DNA from: an uncultured Collinsella sp.
GTDB lineage: Bacteria; Actinomycetota; Coriobacteriia; Coriobacteriales; Coriobacteriaceae
Assembly (NCBI GenBank): GCA_938023705.1
Contig: CALJDJ010000080.1
Location: 1-48,673 of the forward strand
Reading direction: 5' to 3'
DNA: 48,673 bases
Positions 32,001 through 40,185 of this stretch are shown here, piece after piece (the first letter of the stretch is position 1; each line of letters opens with the position of its first letter). The position numbers were made by a program, and so were the translations under genes. Under the pieces are notes generated by a model, which ran no database searches, was not told the DNA's origin, and saw only the letters and a list, made by a program, of their open reading frames with translations.

Positions 32001-33859
32001 TTGGCTTTGCGGTCTTTACCGAGGATTCGCTCGCGCATCTGGTAAAGCCCGAGCGCCCCATCCGCGTGGTCGACCAGTGGATGTACCACAGCCGCCTGTA
32101 CGCCGTCGCCCGTTTTGTGACGATGCGCAACGACCTGGACCTGATTCAGCTCAACTCCTTCGGCTGCGGCTTGGACGCCCTGACCACCGATCAGGTGCAG
32201 GAAATCCTTGAGGCCAGCGGCAAGATTTACACCGTGCTCAAGATCGACGAGGTGTCCAACCTGGGCGCCGCGCGCATCCGCATCCGCTCGCTCATGGCTG
32301 CCCTCAAGGACCAGGAGGCCGAACGTCTGGCCGAGGCAACCGCCGCGGGCGAGGCTTACGAGCAGGGCGATGCCGCGCCGGTGGCGCCTTCCACGGATGC
32401 TCCCGCGTTTGCGAGCCGCAAGTACACGTTCGAGGCGCAACGCGAGAGCGCCTCGACCGCGTGGCCCAAGGTGCCCTTTACCGAGCAGATGCGCGAGGAG
32501 GGCTACACCATCCTATGCCCGCAGATGGCACCGATCCACTTTGACCTGGTCAAAGAGGTGTTCCGTGGTGCCGGCTACAACCTGGAGCTGCTTCCCTCGA
32601 CCGATCACGACGCCGTCGAGGCAGGCCTGCGCTACGTGAACAACGACATCTGCTACCCGTCGATTTTGGTAACGGGCCAGATTATGGAGGCTATCGAGAG
32701 CGGCCGGTACGACCTGTCCAAGACGGCCGTGGTCATCAGCCAGACCGGCGGCGGCTGCCGTGCCACCAACTACATCGCGCTCATCCGCAAGGCCCTGCGC
32801 GAGAGCGGCCACCCCGAGATTCCGGTGATCTCGCTTTCGGCAGTGGCGCTCGGCGAGGACAACCCCGGCTTTAAGATTACGCCGGCGCTGCTTAAGCAGG
32901 CAGTCTACGCGGTGCTCTTTGGCGACGTGATGATGCAGATGCTCTACCGCTGCCGTCCGTACGAGGCCACGCCCGGTGCGGCGAACGCACTCTACGAGGA
33001 GTACATGGCGCGTGCTCGCAAGCTGGCGCCTAAGTTCAACCGCCACAACTACACCAAGCTGTGCCGCGAGGCCATCCGCGCGTTCGACACCATGCCGCTC
33101 GTGGGCGAGGGCACCAAGCCGCGCGTGGGCGTAGTTGGCGAGATCTTGGTCAAGTTCCACCCTACGGCCAACAACCACGTGGTCGACGTGATCGAGCGCG
33201 AGGGCTGCGAGGCCGTGGTGCCGGGTCTGCTCGACTTCTTCCTGTACTCCATGAGCAACGCCGAGCTGCAGAAGGACGAGTTGGGAAGCTCTGCTACCAC
33301 GCGCGCTGGTATGCAGGCGCTCATCAAGCTTGTGGACTGGATGCGCACGCCGGTGGAAGAGCTGCTCGAGAAGTCCCGCCGCTTTGAGGCGCCCGAGCGC
33401 ATCGGCACCATGGCCGACAAGGCCCGCACGGTGCTTTCGGTGTGCAACAACATGGGCGAGGGCTGGCTGCTCACGGCCGAGATGCTCGACCTGATTGACC
33501 ATGGCGCGCCCAACATCATCTGCACGCAGCCCTTCGCGTGCCTGCCTAACCATGTGGTGGGTAAGGCCGTGATCAAGGAGCTGCGCCGTCAGCACCCCGA
33601 GAGCAACATCGTCGCGGTGGACTACGACCCCGGCGCGTCCGAGGTCAACCAGCTCAACCGCATTAAGCTCATGATCAGTGTGGCCAAGGAGAACATGCGC
33701 GCCGGTAAGGGCTTTAAGCTCGAGAAGGTGGCGCCGCTCGCGATGGACGAGGTCACCGGCCAGATGCGTGCTCATGACGGCTGTGTGAGCTGCGGGCCGG
33801 CCAGCGAGGAGGCCGTGGCATCGGTCGCCGAGCGCCTGGGACGCGGCATTAAGAAGTAA
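29078..33859 (+). CDS. Giant 2-hydroxyacyl-CoA dehydratase activator fusion protein
   Basis: The 1593-residue protein has a 90-residue Ala-rich N-terminal extension (coiled-coil-like KDRMVAAAREAA...). Two BadF/HgdC ATPase domains follow, at about 88-330 (LGIDVGSTTVKLAVL, NGTCAGGTG) and 400-670 (IGIDAGSTTMKAALV, ACSSGCGSF, DIGGQD). A CGRCSNNCQL cysteine cluster lies at about 690, then a DUF2229/CoA-activase region (SESVCYPAKMSHGH, NCYNCPIVMSYP). The C-terminal dehydratase D-component-like part (YVNNDICYPS, TGGGCRATNY) ends with CVSCGP. In known systems the activator uses ATP to inject one electron from a 4Fe-4S cluster into the dehydratase. No dehydratase A/B genes adjoin it, so its client is unknown. 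Site GAGGAGAGACA. Confidence 0.9.
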   Translation: MSKLVEGIKDRMVAAAREAAPAVVDAAQKAATAAAEKVAEAVADAKNTAGETSIASEPAIAAEPAAAAHAPEGAIFNPENARGNLHLGIDVGSTTVKLAVLNDDNQIVYAKYQRHHTDVRACARDLFEGAATVLPTAQMTCAITGSGGLLLSQWLDLEFVQEVIASKRAVETLIPATDVAIELGGEDAKIIYFDNGIEQRMNGTCAGGTGAFIDQMATLLHTDASGLNELAANATTIYPIASRCGVFAKTDVQPLLNEGARPEDIAASIFQAVVTQTISGLACGRPIRGNVAFLGGPLQYLSELRHRFYLTLNLDEEHRIVPQNAHLFVASGAAMAHESNKLSTFPQLIEAIDALGDTQGAEVERLDPLFATDEDFAEFKTRHDTEVVPKGKLDGYTGRVFIGIDAGSTTMKAALVGEDGQLLHTWYGNNNGDILGTAKVIMADFYNHIPAGCTIGHVTTTGYGEALLIEALKADSGEIETVAHLRGAKAFLPGVEFILDIGGQDMKCLRVKDGVIEHIMLNEACSSGCGSFIESFAVSMNMDVRAFADAAIHAKAPVDLGSRCTVFMNSRVKQAQKEGATVGDIAAGLSYSVIKNALFKVIKLRDPKEIGSQVIVQGGTFMSDATLRAFEQLTGVHAVRPDIAGCMGAYGAALLARDRAGADGTSTILSAEDIAHLTVTQKHVRCGRCSNNCQLTVNDFGGGRRFITGNRCEKGAGHKKQKTEAPNLFKKKNDLLFNREVLSPDEAPRGTVGIPRALNMYENYPFWHAFFTRLGFSVQLSDQSSKKTYQAGIESMPSESVCYPAKMSHGHVMNLIDRDVDFIWMPCVRWERKEDPTAGNCYNCPIVMSYPTALALNIDEIREQNIEFLYPFVPYHDKTELKRRLYQVLAVDRVADAQAGRGRVRGPKITRSEVDAAVNAAFEADARFHEDIQTMGEEALKWVEDHGGHGIVLAGRPYHNDPEINHALPELISSFGFAVFTEDSLAHLVKPERPIRVVDQWMYHSRLYAVARFVTMRNDLDLIQLNSFGCGLDALTTDQVQEILEASGKIYTVLKIDEVSNLGAARIRIRSLMAALKDQEAERLAEATAAGEAYEQGDAAPVAPSTDAPAFASRKYTFEAQRESASTAWPKVPFTEQMREEGYTILCPQMAPIHFDLVKEVFRGAGYNLELLPSTDHDAVEAGLRYVNNDICYPSILVTGQIMEAIESGRYDLSKTAVVISQTGGGCRATNYIALIRKALRESGHPEIPVISLSAVALGEDNPGFKITPALLKQAVYAVLFGDVMMQMLYRCRPYEATPGAANALYEEYMARARKLAPKFNRHNYTKLCREAIRAFDTMPLVGEGTKPRVGVVGEILVKFHPTANNHVVDVIEREGCEAVVPGLLDFFLYSMSNAELQKDELGSSATTRAGMQALIKLVDWMRTPVEELLEKSRRFEAPERIGTMADKARTVLSVCNNMGEGWLLTAEMLDLIDHGAPNIICTQPFACLPNHVVGKAVIKELRRQHPESNIVAVDYDPGASEVNQLNRIKLMISVAKENMRAGKGFKLEKVAPLAMDEVTGQMRAHDGCVSCGPASEEAVASVAERLGRGIKK

Positions 33860-33889
33860 CTGGCCTGCTTTGTGCTGGATATGAGACAA

Positions 33890-33925
33890 ACGGGTGGTAG
33901 CCGTACCGGCTGCCACCCGTTTTTA
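33890..33925 (+). terminator. Terminator of the activase operon
   Basis: ACGGGTGG.AGCCG and its complement form the stem, followed by TTTTTA. Confidence 0.9.
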
Positions 33926-33976
33926 TTGCACATATGTTGCGTAAATAGCGTTGCAGGCGCCTTCAGCGGACTCGGA

Positions 33977-34107
33977 TTTCGGAAGTATGCGGCAAAATTT
34001 GAATAGGCCGAGCACACTGGATATGCCCAAGCTTTGTACCTGCGGTTTTATTGGTGAAAAACCGGGGTGTGCTCGAGGGCTCCGGAATTTGCCGCATACT
34101 TCCGAAA
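33977..34107. repeat. Double-stem hairpin element, copy 2
   Basis: TTTCGGAAGTATGCGGCAAA and its complement are the outer arms. CCGAGCACAC (34009-34018) pairs with GTGTGCTCG (34067-34075) as the inner stem. TACCTGCGGTTTTA at 34037-34050 is the central motif, identical to copy 1 at 650-797 on the other strand. Confidence 0.75.
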
Positions 34108-34207
34108 ACAACGTCTCGGTGGCACCAAAAATTGCCTCCAGAACCCTGAGATAATGAACATATGTAGCCGTTCGCCGCAAATTATCGTCCGTTCATGGAA
34201 CCTATCT

Positions 34208-34240
34208 CCAACGAGTTGTAACCATATGGTTTGATGTTGG
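34208..34240. promoter_or_regulatory. Nested dyad upstream of 34341
   Basis: AACCATATGGTT (34220-34231) is a perfect palindrome within CCAAC/GTTGG. ACATATG recurs on either side. It is a possible operator. Confidence 0.35.
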
Positions 34241-34340
34241 AAACATATGATTGCCGGCAGGCCATAGGCGACGTTCCCCCTGATATCGGAGGTTCCAGGT
34301 ATGTTTCACGCTCCGTTAAGCAACTATCGGCTGGGCTAGC

Positions 34341-34790
34341 ATGGGCCGCCGCACTATCTCAATAACCCTTGCAGTGGTCTGCCTGGCTGTGCTCCTGGGC
34401 GCTACAGGGCTGTTTGCTATAAGCCGAGAAACGTCCTATATGCAGGAATGCGCTTCCGAAGGGTTTGCCATTGATGGTTTCTATCGGGATGACAAAACGA
34501 GTCGGGTAACCCTGGCTTTTCTTGAGGAGGACAACTGTCGATGGCAGCTGGTCGACCAAGACGGAATCTGCACAGACGGGCAGTTTAAGCGTACGGATGA
34601 CCCCAACATCCTGATATTAAAGAAGGAAAACGGTGAAGAATTCGGTACGGTCCACGTGGCGTATATATCGCGCCGGCGCAATCAGGGGCAGATTTACCTA
34701 ATTAGAAATACTAAGGTGACCCGATTTTATCTTGTGAGCACCGATCCGGCGTTTACGGTGGAGTCTGGCGATGTCGATCCGGCCAGTTGA
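34341..34790 (+). CDS. Hypothetical membrane-anchored extracellular protein (149 aa)
   Basis: One N-terminal hydrophobic helix (ISITLAVVCLAVLLGATGLF, residues 6-25) with a basic start fits a type II membrane anchor or uncleaved signal. The rest is a beta-rich domain (GFAIDGFYRDDKTSRVTLAF, then DQDGICTDGQFKRT). It resembles small secreted or lipoprotein-like domains of unknown role, and I recognise no family. The ribosome site is weak. Base composition is lower in GC than its neighbours. A GC hairpin follows the stop. Confidence 0.6.
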   Translation: MGRRTISITLAVVCLAVLLGATGLFAISRETSYMQECASEGFAIDGFYRDDKTSRVTLAFLEEDNCRWQLVDQDGICTDGQFKRTDDPNILILKKENGEEFGTVHVAYISRRRNQGQIYLIRNTKVTRFYLVSTDPAFTVESGDVDPAS

Positions 34791-34810
34791 TTCACGGCAA
34801 TAAAACAGCG

Positions 34811-34841
34811 AGCGGGGTGCGGGTGTGAACTGCACCCCGCT
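34811..34841 (+). terminator. Hairpin after the hypothetical gene
   Basis: AGCGGGGTGC and GCACCCCGCT make a 10-bp stem with an 11-base loop. The following sequence is only moderately T-rich. Confidence 0.6.
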
Positions 34842-34915
34842 ATTTGCTCGTGTCCGTATCGCGTCTGTGCCTTGTCGTAGCTTGCGTCCGTGCGAGCATT
34901 CATCCCGCGCCGGCA

Positions 34916-36055
34916 TCACTTCACATCGAACTCAACGCGATCGAGTTCGGGTACGTTGAGGTCGATGAGCTTGCGGGCAGCGCGACGGTCGTGCTCCCCG
35001 AGCGCCTCGCTTGTCGTCACATGGGCGACAATCTCGCGCTCGACGACGCCCTCCTCGTCGCCCTCGGTAGCCGAGGTCTCGACAGCGACGGTGTAATCTT
35101 TAAAACTCGGCAGCACCGCGGCAAGTTCGCGCGTGGTTTCGGTGACGCCGTAGCCGTCTTGCACGCCGGCCTGCGCCGAGCCAATAGACCCCGCCGTCAT
35201 AATAATGCAGGGGATGGCAAAGATCACCGTGCCCACGATGATGCGGCGGCGCACTTTGCGTGACAGCTCGTCGACCTCGGCATTTTCCTCGGCGGTCACA
35301 ATGCCGTCGCCGTTGAGGTCACGCTTGAGCGGTACACGCAAAAGAAGCAATACGGCTTCGGCCGCCAGCGCGATAAAGACGACGTTGATGCCAAACTCGT
35401 AGAGGGCCGAGAGGAACAGCGACCCGCTCGCGATGGCGATGCCATAGCCCGCCGCGCACAGGGGCGGCATGAGCGCGGTCGCCACGGCTACGCCGGCGAT
35501 GAGCGTTGCGGGCTCCTGGTCGCGTGAGTTGCCTAGGCCGCCCGCAAAGCCGCCGGCGAGCGCGACAGCGAGGTCCCACACGGTGGGCGTTGAGTTGTCG
35601 ATAATGGCGGCCGTGGTGGTGCCAAGGGGCGAGAGCTTAAAGTACAGTGTGGACGTTACCAGGCAAAAGGCCATTTGCAGCGCCAGGCCCGCGACGGCCT
35701 CGACGGTGATCTCGCGGTCGAGCGTGGCAATGCCGTATGCCATGGCAAGGACCGAGCCCATGAGTGGGCAGATGAGCATGGCGCCCACGATGGCGATGTC
35801 CGAGTCGATATCGAGGCCGATGCTTGCGATGAGCATGGCGATGATGAGGATGCACAGGTGAGAGCCGGTCAGGCGTGCCCCGTTTACAAAGCGCTTGCGA
35901 ATCACGTGGTAGGGCGCGCGACCCTCGCGAATATTGAACGCTTGCTTTAGGAAGCGGGTGGCGTTCTCCATGGCCTCGCTATGGGCGGGGCGGATGCCGT
36001 GGCGCCGGTGATGGCGTTCGCGTAGTCGCTTGATCTGTTGTTTGTCGAGTTCCAT
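34916..36055 (-). CDS. DUF389 membrane protein with an EF-hand-like loop
   Basis: The ATG at 36055 (site GAGGTG) gives 379 residues; a GTG two codons earlier is possible. The core from about residue 60 to 240 has six helices and DUF389 motifs (LIASIGLDIDSDIAIVGAML, GLGNSRDQEPATLIAGVAVA). Residues 246-257 read DLNGDGIVTAEE, a canonical EF-hand calcium loop (D1, N3, D5, E12) in the cytosolic linker before the last helix. The C-terminal domain is acidic and soluble. DUF389 proteins have no proven function. It is monocistronic. Confidence 0.87.
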   Translation of the reverse strand: MELDKQQIKRLRERHHRRHGIRPAHSEAMENATRFLKQAFNIREGRAPYHVIRKRFVNGARLTGSHLCILIIAMLIASIGLDIDSDIAIVGAMLICPLMGSVLAMAYGIATLDREITVEAVAGLALQMAFCLVTSTLYFKLSPLGTTTAAIIDNSTPTVWDLAVALAGGFAGGLGNSRDQEPATLIAGVAVATALMPPLCAAGYGIAIASGSLFLSALYEFGINVVFIALAAEAVLLLLRVPLKRDLNGDGIVTAEENAEVDELSRKVRRRIIVGTVIFAIPCIIMTAGSIGSAQAGVQDGYGVTETTRELAAVLPSFKDYTVAVETSATEGDEEGVVEREIVAHVTTSEALGEHDRRAARKLIDLNVPELDRVEFDVK

Positions 36056-36210
36056 GTCCACCTCGTATTACCGCAGGAACGCGGGTGCGTTCGCAGCATG
36101 TACTCTACACCGTGACGGGCGGGGCGGTCATCTTGACATAAAACTTAGGCGAGCAGGCAAAGAAAGACACGCCACATGCGGGCGCTGCTGAGGGTTTCGG
36201 CAGATACAAA

Positions 36211-36244
36211 AAGCGCGGGGCCGGATGGTCTCCGACCCCGCGCT
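36211..36244 (-). terminator. Terminator of the OPT transporter gene
   Basis: On the minus strand AGCGCGGGG.CGGA pairs with TCCGGCCCCGCGCT and is followed by TTTTTG. Confidence 0.85.
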
Positions 36245-36269
36245 CTGCGCGGACACGTTGTTGTTCGGC

Positions 36270-37973
36270 CTACCCCAGCAGGCTCAGGCCGACGGAGACA
36301 AACGCCAGGATAACGCCGACGATGGACTCGCCGCCGAGCAGGCCGCTGGCGACAACCAGGCCCTGTTCCTGGAAGGCGGCGTCCTTGGCAGCCCTCTCCT
36401 CGTCAGAAAGACCAGCGGTGGCGTCGCGGTGGGCGGACCACTTGTCGTAGGCGAGCTTGACGCAGGAGCCCAGGAATGCCGTGAGTGACATGTAGAACGG
36501 CAGGTACACGCCCAGGCCGATCATCATGGCCGGAATGCCGAGCCAGTACATGACGATGCCGGCGATAAAGCCGCCAACGAACCACGGCACGCTCGGGATG
36601 CCCGAGACCATGGTGGCGACAACGCTTGCCTGCGCGGCAACAAAGCTCTTGTCGGGGCCAAAGGCGTCCGGGCCATAGGCGGTGACGAGCGCGACCATGA
36701 CGGCTGCGGCGACCAGGGCGCCCACGATGCCGCCGATGGCCTGGCCGATCCACTGTGCACGCGGGTTGGTGCCCAGCACGGCGCCGGCTTTAAAGTCGTT
36801 CATGACGTCGCCCGCAAGGCCGCACGCCACGGCCACGATGCCCGCGATAAAGAACAGTTTGACCTGAGCGATCTGTGCGAAGGCTGCCACGATGAGCATG
36901 ACGATGAGGCCGAAGATCTCCATGGGGTCGATGCCCGTCTGGCCGCAGCTCTGCGCGCTCATGATGGTGGTGACAAAGGTGAACAGCGTGACGATGACGG
37001 CTGGAACGGGGCCAAGGTCGAGCACGATGGCGATGATCACGGCGATGGCGGCAGCGCCCAGGCCGATGATACCGGCGTCGAGCTTAAGGGAGCCCGAGAT
37101 GAGCGACTGCTCGTCGGTGTCGGTGGAGCTGTCGGCGGCGAGGCCGCGGACGATACCGGCGACCTGCGGCAGGATGTCCTTGAGGACGACGGCGACACCA
37201 AAGCCCATCATGAGGCCCATACCCAGGGACTTAACAATGCCCTGTGCGGTCATAACGTCAAACAGACCGGCAGTAGTGCCGCCGACAATGATGCCAAAAT
37301 TGCCCAGCAGGGCGCCGGCAAACCAGAAGGCGACCGGGGCGAAGCCCACGAGGAAGCCGACGGAGAGCAGCATGGGCGAGTTGTAGATGGCAAAGGTCAC
37401 GCCGGGGATATTGAGCGTGCACAGCATGCTGGGCACCACGCCCAGGGCGTCGCGAAGCACGCTGTAGATGCCTGCGATGGCCATGGAGCCAAAGAGCTGC
37501 TTGCCGGTCTTGCCGCCGGCCTCGGTGGCGCGCAGGGTCTGAGCTGCGGCGTTGCCGGTGGGGAACTCCAGCGCGGCGTCCACGATAAAGTGACGATGGA
37601 TGAGCGCGGTGGCCAGCAGGCCCAGGATAGTGCCGGCGAGTGCCACGATAAACATGTCGAGCCAGCTGATCTGGTCGGCATAGCCCAGCATCCAGGCGCC
37701 CGGGATGGTAAACGCCAGACCGCCGGCGACCATGGCGCCTGCGGACATGATGGTGTGGGTGACGTTTGCCTCGTTGAGGCTAGCGTCACCCATGAGCTTA
37801 AGGAAGAACAGCGAGATGACGGCAGCGAAGACGATCGGCCAGGGGAGTGCGCCCATCTTGAGGGCAGTGTAGGCCGAGCTTGCCGTGATGATCACGCAGC
37901 CAAGGACGCCGATGACGACGCCGCGCAGCGTGAGTTGCCCGCGCATCGAAGCGCGGTTCGAGGGATTGCTCAT
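36270..37973 (-). CDS. OPT-family oligopeptide transporter
   Basis: The start at 37973 follows AAAGGAG. The 567-residue protein has about fourteen to sixteen helices. Family features are GDASLNEANVTHTIMSAGAM, EFPTGNAAAQTLRA near the N-terminal half and QSCGQTGIDPMEIFG in the centre. GIPSVPWFVGGFIAGIVMYW lies near the C-terminus. OPT proteins import peptides or metal chelates using the proton gradient. The substrate is unknown. It stands alone with a good terminator. Confidence 0.92.
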   Translation of the reverse strand: MSNPSNRASMRGQLTLRGVVIGVLGCVIITASSAYTALKMGALPWPIVFAAVISLFFLKLMGDASLNEANVTHTIMSAGAMVAGGLAFTIPGAWMLGYADQISWLDMFIVALAGTILGLLATALIHRHFIVDAALEFPTGNAAAQTLRATEAGGKTGKQLFGSMAIAGIYSVLRDALGVVPSMLCTLNIPGVTFAIYNSPMLLSVGFLVGFAPVAFWFAGALLGNFGIIVGGTTAGLFDVMTAQGIVKSLGMGLMMGFGVAVVLKDILPQVAGIVRGLAADSSTDTDEQSLISGSLKLDAGIIGLGAAAIAVIIAIVLDLGPVPAVIVTLFTFVTTIMSAQSCGQTGIDPMEIFGLIVMLIVAAFAQIAQVKLFFIAGIVAVACGLAGDVMNDFKAGAVLGTNPRAQWIGQAIGGIVGALVAAAVMVALVTAYGPDAFGPDKSFVAAQASVVATMVSGIPSVPWFVGGFIAGIVMYWLGIPAMMIGLGVYLPFYMSLTAFLGSCVKLAYDKWSAHRDATAGLSDEERAAKDAAFQEQGLVVASGLLGGESIVGVILAFVSVGLSLLG

Positions 37974-38164
37974 ATAAAACTCCTTTGCGTATATCCGCTT
38001 CCCCGGGAGCGCCGTTACGGATACGGCGCGGGAAGTCGGGTTACCAAGGGCCGCCGCGTGAGCTCGCGCGCGGCCGCGCATCAGTATAACCGCAAGCCAG
38101 TCATTTTGGGATGACTGGTTTAGGTAGGCGATATACTGCTGGGCAGACGAAAGGAGCGCCGACG

Positions 38165-39016
38165 ATGCTTAATGGGTGCGCATATATATTGACGGTCGAC
38201 GTGGGCAACACGTTCATTCGCTTTGGCCTGTTTGCCGAGGATTCGGCCGCGGCACAGGAATGCCCGCTTGCGACGTGCGAGATCACGACGCCGTCGAGCA
38301 TTACGGCCGACGAAGCGCGTATGCGACTCGCTCAAGTCATGGCCGCGCTGGCGGCCGATGCGGGCATGCCCGGCGCGCTCGTTCCCGCAGCTGCAGTCCT
38401 GAGTTGCGTGGTGCCGGCGCTCGAGCGTCCGTGGAAGGCGGCACTTTTTCGCACCTGCACGGGACGCGTGCTCACGGTGGGGCCGGGCCTCAAGACCGGC
38501 ATGCCCGTCCGCTACGACGACCCGGCCGAGATCGGCCCCGACCGCATCGCCGACGCCGTGGCGGCCCGTGCCGTCTACGGCTCTCCGTGCATCGTGATCG
38601 ACTTGGGTACCACGACCAATATCGAGGTCATCGACGCGCGCGGCACCTTTGTGGGCGGCGTCATCGCGCCGGGTCTGGCGCTTGGCGCCCGCTCGCTTTC
38701 GGCTGCTGCGGCGCGTCTGCCGCAGGTCGAGCCCTCGGCACCCACGCATGTGATCGGCCGCAACACGCGCGAGGCCATGCGTTCGGGCGTGGTTCTGGGC
38801 GAGGTGGCACGCATCGACGGCATGCTCGACATGGTGCTTGCCGAGATGCGCGCGACCAAGGCCTCGGGGGAGGGCGACGTGCCCATCGTCATTACCGGCG
38901 ACGATGCCGAGGCGCTCGCGTCGCTGGTCGGCCACAGCCTGACGGTAGACGACGCGCTGACGTTGCGAGGACTCGCCGAGCTCTACCGCATCAACCAAAA
39001 GCCCCGCCGCGTGTAA
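38165..39016 (+). CDS. coaX: Type III pantothenate kinase
   Basis: The start at 38165 follows AAAGGAGC. The 283-residue enzyme makes 4'-phosphopantothenate, the first step of CoA synthesis. Motifs are LTVDVGNTFIRFGLF (ATP phosphate 1), GPDRIADAVAA (pantothenate site) and IDLGTTTNIEVID (phosphate 2 with metal Asp). GGVIAPGLALGARSL closes the set. Type III enzymes are not feedback-inhibited by CoA. Good length and all motifs intact. Confidence 0.95.
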   Translation: MLNGCAYILTVDVGNTFIRFGLFAEDSAAAQECPLATCEITTPSSITADEARMRLAQVMAALAADAGMPGALVPAAAVLSCVVPALERPWKAALFRTCTGRVLTVGPGLKTGMPVRYDDPAEIGPDRIADAVAARAVYGSPCIVIDLGTTTNIEVIDARGTFVGGVIAPGLALGARSLSAAAARLPQVEPSAPTHVIGRNTREAMRSGVVLGEVARIDGMLDMVLAEMRATKASGEGDVPIVITGDDAEALASLVGHSLTVDDALTLRGLAELYRINQKPRRV

Positions 39017-39100
39017 AAGTGAGGGCGCCGGTGGGACAAACGCCCCCACCTTTCACCTGCTACAATGGGTCAAACTATTGCGATTACGGAGGTGTCTGCC

Positions 39101-39625
39101 ATGTCGGACGATCTTCATCAAACTTCGTCAGGCAAGCGCCTGGACGTCATTAGCTGGGACGAGTTCTTTATGAGCGTGGCCATCGCCGCACAGCGCCGCA
39201 GCAAGGACCCCAACACGCAGGTGGGTGCGTGCATCGCCAGCACCAACCACCGTATCCTTTCGGTGGGCTACAACGGTACGCCCTCGGCGCTCAACGACGA
39301 CTTTTTCCCGTGGGGTACGAGCGACGACCCGCTGCAGGACAAGCACAACTACGTGGTCCATGCCGAGGCCAACGCCGTGCTCAACTACCGTGGCTCGCTC
39401 AAGGACCTCGAGGGTTCCACGGTCTACGTCACGCTGTTCCCGTGCCACGACTGCGCCAAGATTTTGGCGCAGGTGGGTGTGGGCGAGGTTGTCTACCTGG
39501 ACAACAAGTACGCCGACACCGACGACGGCCGCATCAGCCGCCGCATTCTCGACTCCTGCGGTATTAGCTACCGCCAGGTTATCGTCGATGTCCAGATTGG
39601 TACCGGGGGACAGGCTCGGCAGTAG
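39101..39625 (+). CDS. dCMP deaminase-family protein
   Basis: The start at 39101 follows ACGGAGG. The 174-residue protein has zinc ligands in VVHAEANAVLNY (His, catalytic Glu) and LFPCHDCAKIL (Cys-x-x-Cys). VGACIASTNHRILSVGYNG is the family opening. It deaminates dCMP to dUMP for dTMP synthesis and belongs to the ComEB group. It lies 84 bases after coaX and may share its transcript. Confidence 0.93.
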   Translation: MSDDLHQTSSGKRLDVISWDEFFMSVAIAAQRRSKDPNTQVGACIASTNHRILSVGYNGTPSALNDDFFPWGTSDDPLQDKHNYVVHAEANAVLNYRGSLKDLEGSTVYVTLFPCHDCAKILAQVGVGEVVYLDNKYADTDDGRISRRILDSCGISYRQVIVDVQIGTGGQARQ

Positions 39626-39797
39626 CGCGTGCCAACGCCAGCTGGTAACAACAGGCAGCTAAAAGATCCCCGTCCCAAATTGACTACTCGTGAAAGTCGC
39701 GTCTGCGCGCATGGACGGCTCGTGAGCGGGTACACGGCTGTAGTAACATAGCTTCTGTCCGCGGGCGCGCCCGCGTAATTGTGAGAAAGGAGCCCCT

Positions 39798-40076
39798 GTG
39801 GCTGTTAACGAAGAGCTGCTTAAGAAGGTTCTTGAAGAGATTCGCCCCAACCTGCAGGCCGACGGCGGCGATATGGAGTATGTGGGCGTTGACGACGAGG
39901 GCGTCGTCAAACTGGAGCTGCAGGGCGCTTGCGCCGGCTGCCCCATGAGCTCGCTGACCCTGTCCATGGGTATTGAGCGCATCCTGAAGGAGCATGTGCC
40001 CGGCGTTACCCGTGTCGAGCAGGTTAATGCCTCCGGCGAGACCGACGACCTGTACGACGAGTACGCGCCGTTCTAA
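39798..40076 (+). CDS. NifU-like iron-sulfur scaffold protein (Nfu domain)
   Basis: A GTG start at 39798 follows AGAAAGGAGCCCCT. The 92-residue single-domain protein carries VLEEIRPNLQADGGDMEYVG and the CxxC LQGACAGCPMSS that holds a 4Fe-4S cluster between two subunits. It delivers clusters to apoproteins. It is an independent small gene before lgt. Confidence 0.93.
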   Translation: MAVNEELLKKVLEEIRPNLQADGGDMEYVGVDDEGVVKLELQGACAGCPMSSLTLSMGIERILKEHVPGVTRVEQVNASGETDDLYDEYAPF

Positions 40077-40121
40077 GCTGCGAAAGCTGCGGACGGCATA
40101 CTCCGCATAGACGTTACGCCC

Positions 40122-40160
40122 AAATATGCGGCTGCGAGCGCAAGGCCCGCGGCCGCATTT
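40122..40160 (+). terminator. Hairpin between the Nfu gene and lgt
   Basis: ATGCGGC and GCCGCAT close a stem whose inner part also pairs. It is followed by TTGTAT and sits in the lgt leader. Confidence 0.5.
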
Positions 40161-40185
40161 GTATGTAGGGAGTAGGAGGGTCGAC

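Larger units (their letters stand above)
33926..34340. other. Intergenic stretch with a double-stem hairpin and a dyad
   Basis: The 415 bases contain element copy 2 (33977-34107) and the dyad 34208-34240. No further gene is seen. Confidence 0.6.

Noticed and set aside
29063..32440. A 1125-codon open frame on the minus strand
   Set aside because: It lies opposite the activase gene, which has full domain motifs. The opposite frame is a high-GC codon-bias shadow with no recognisable motif and no ribosome site.
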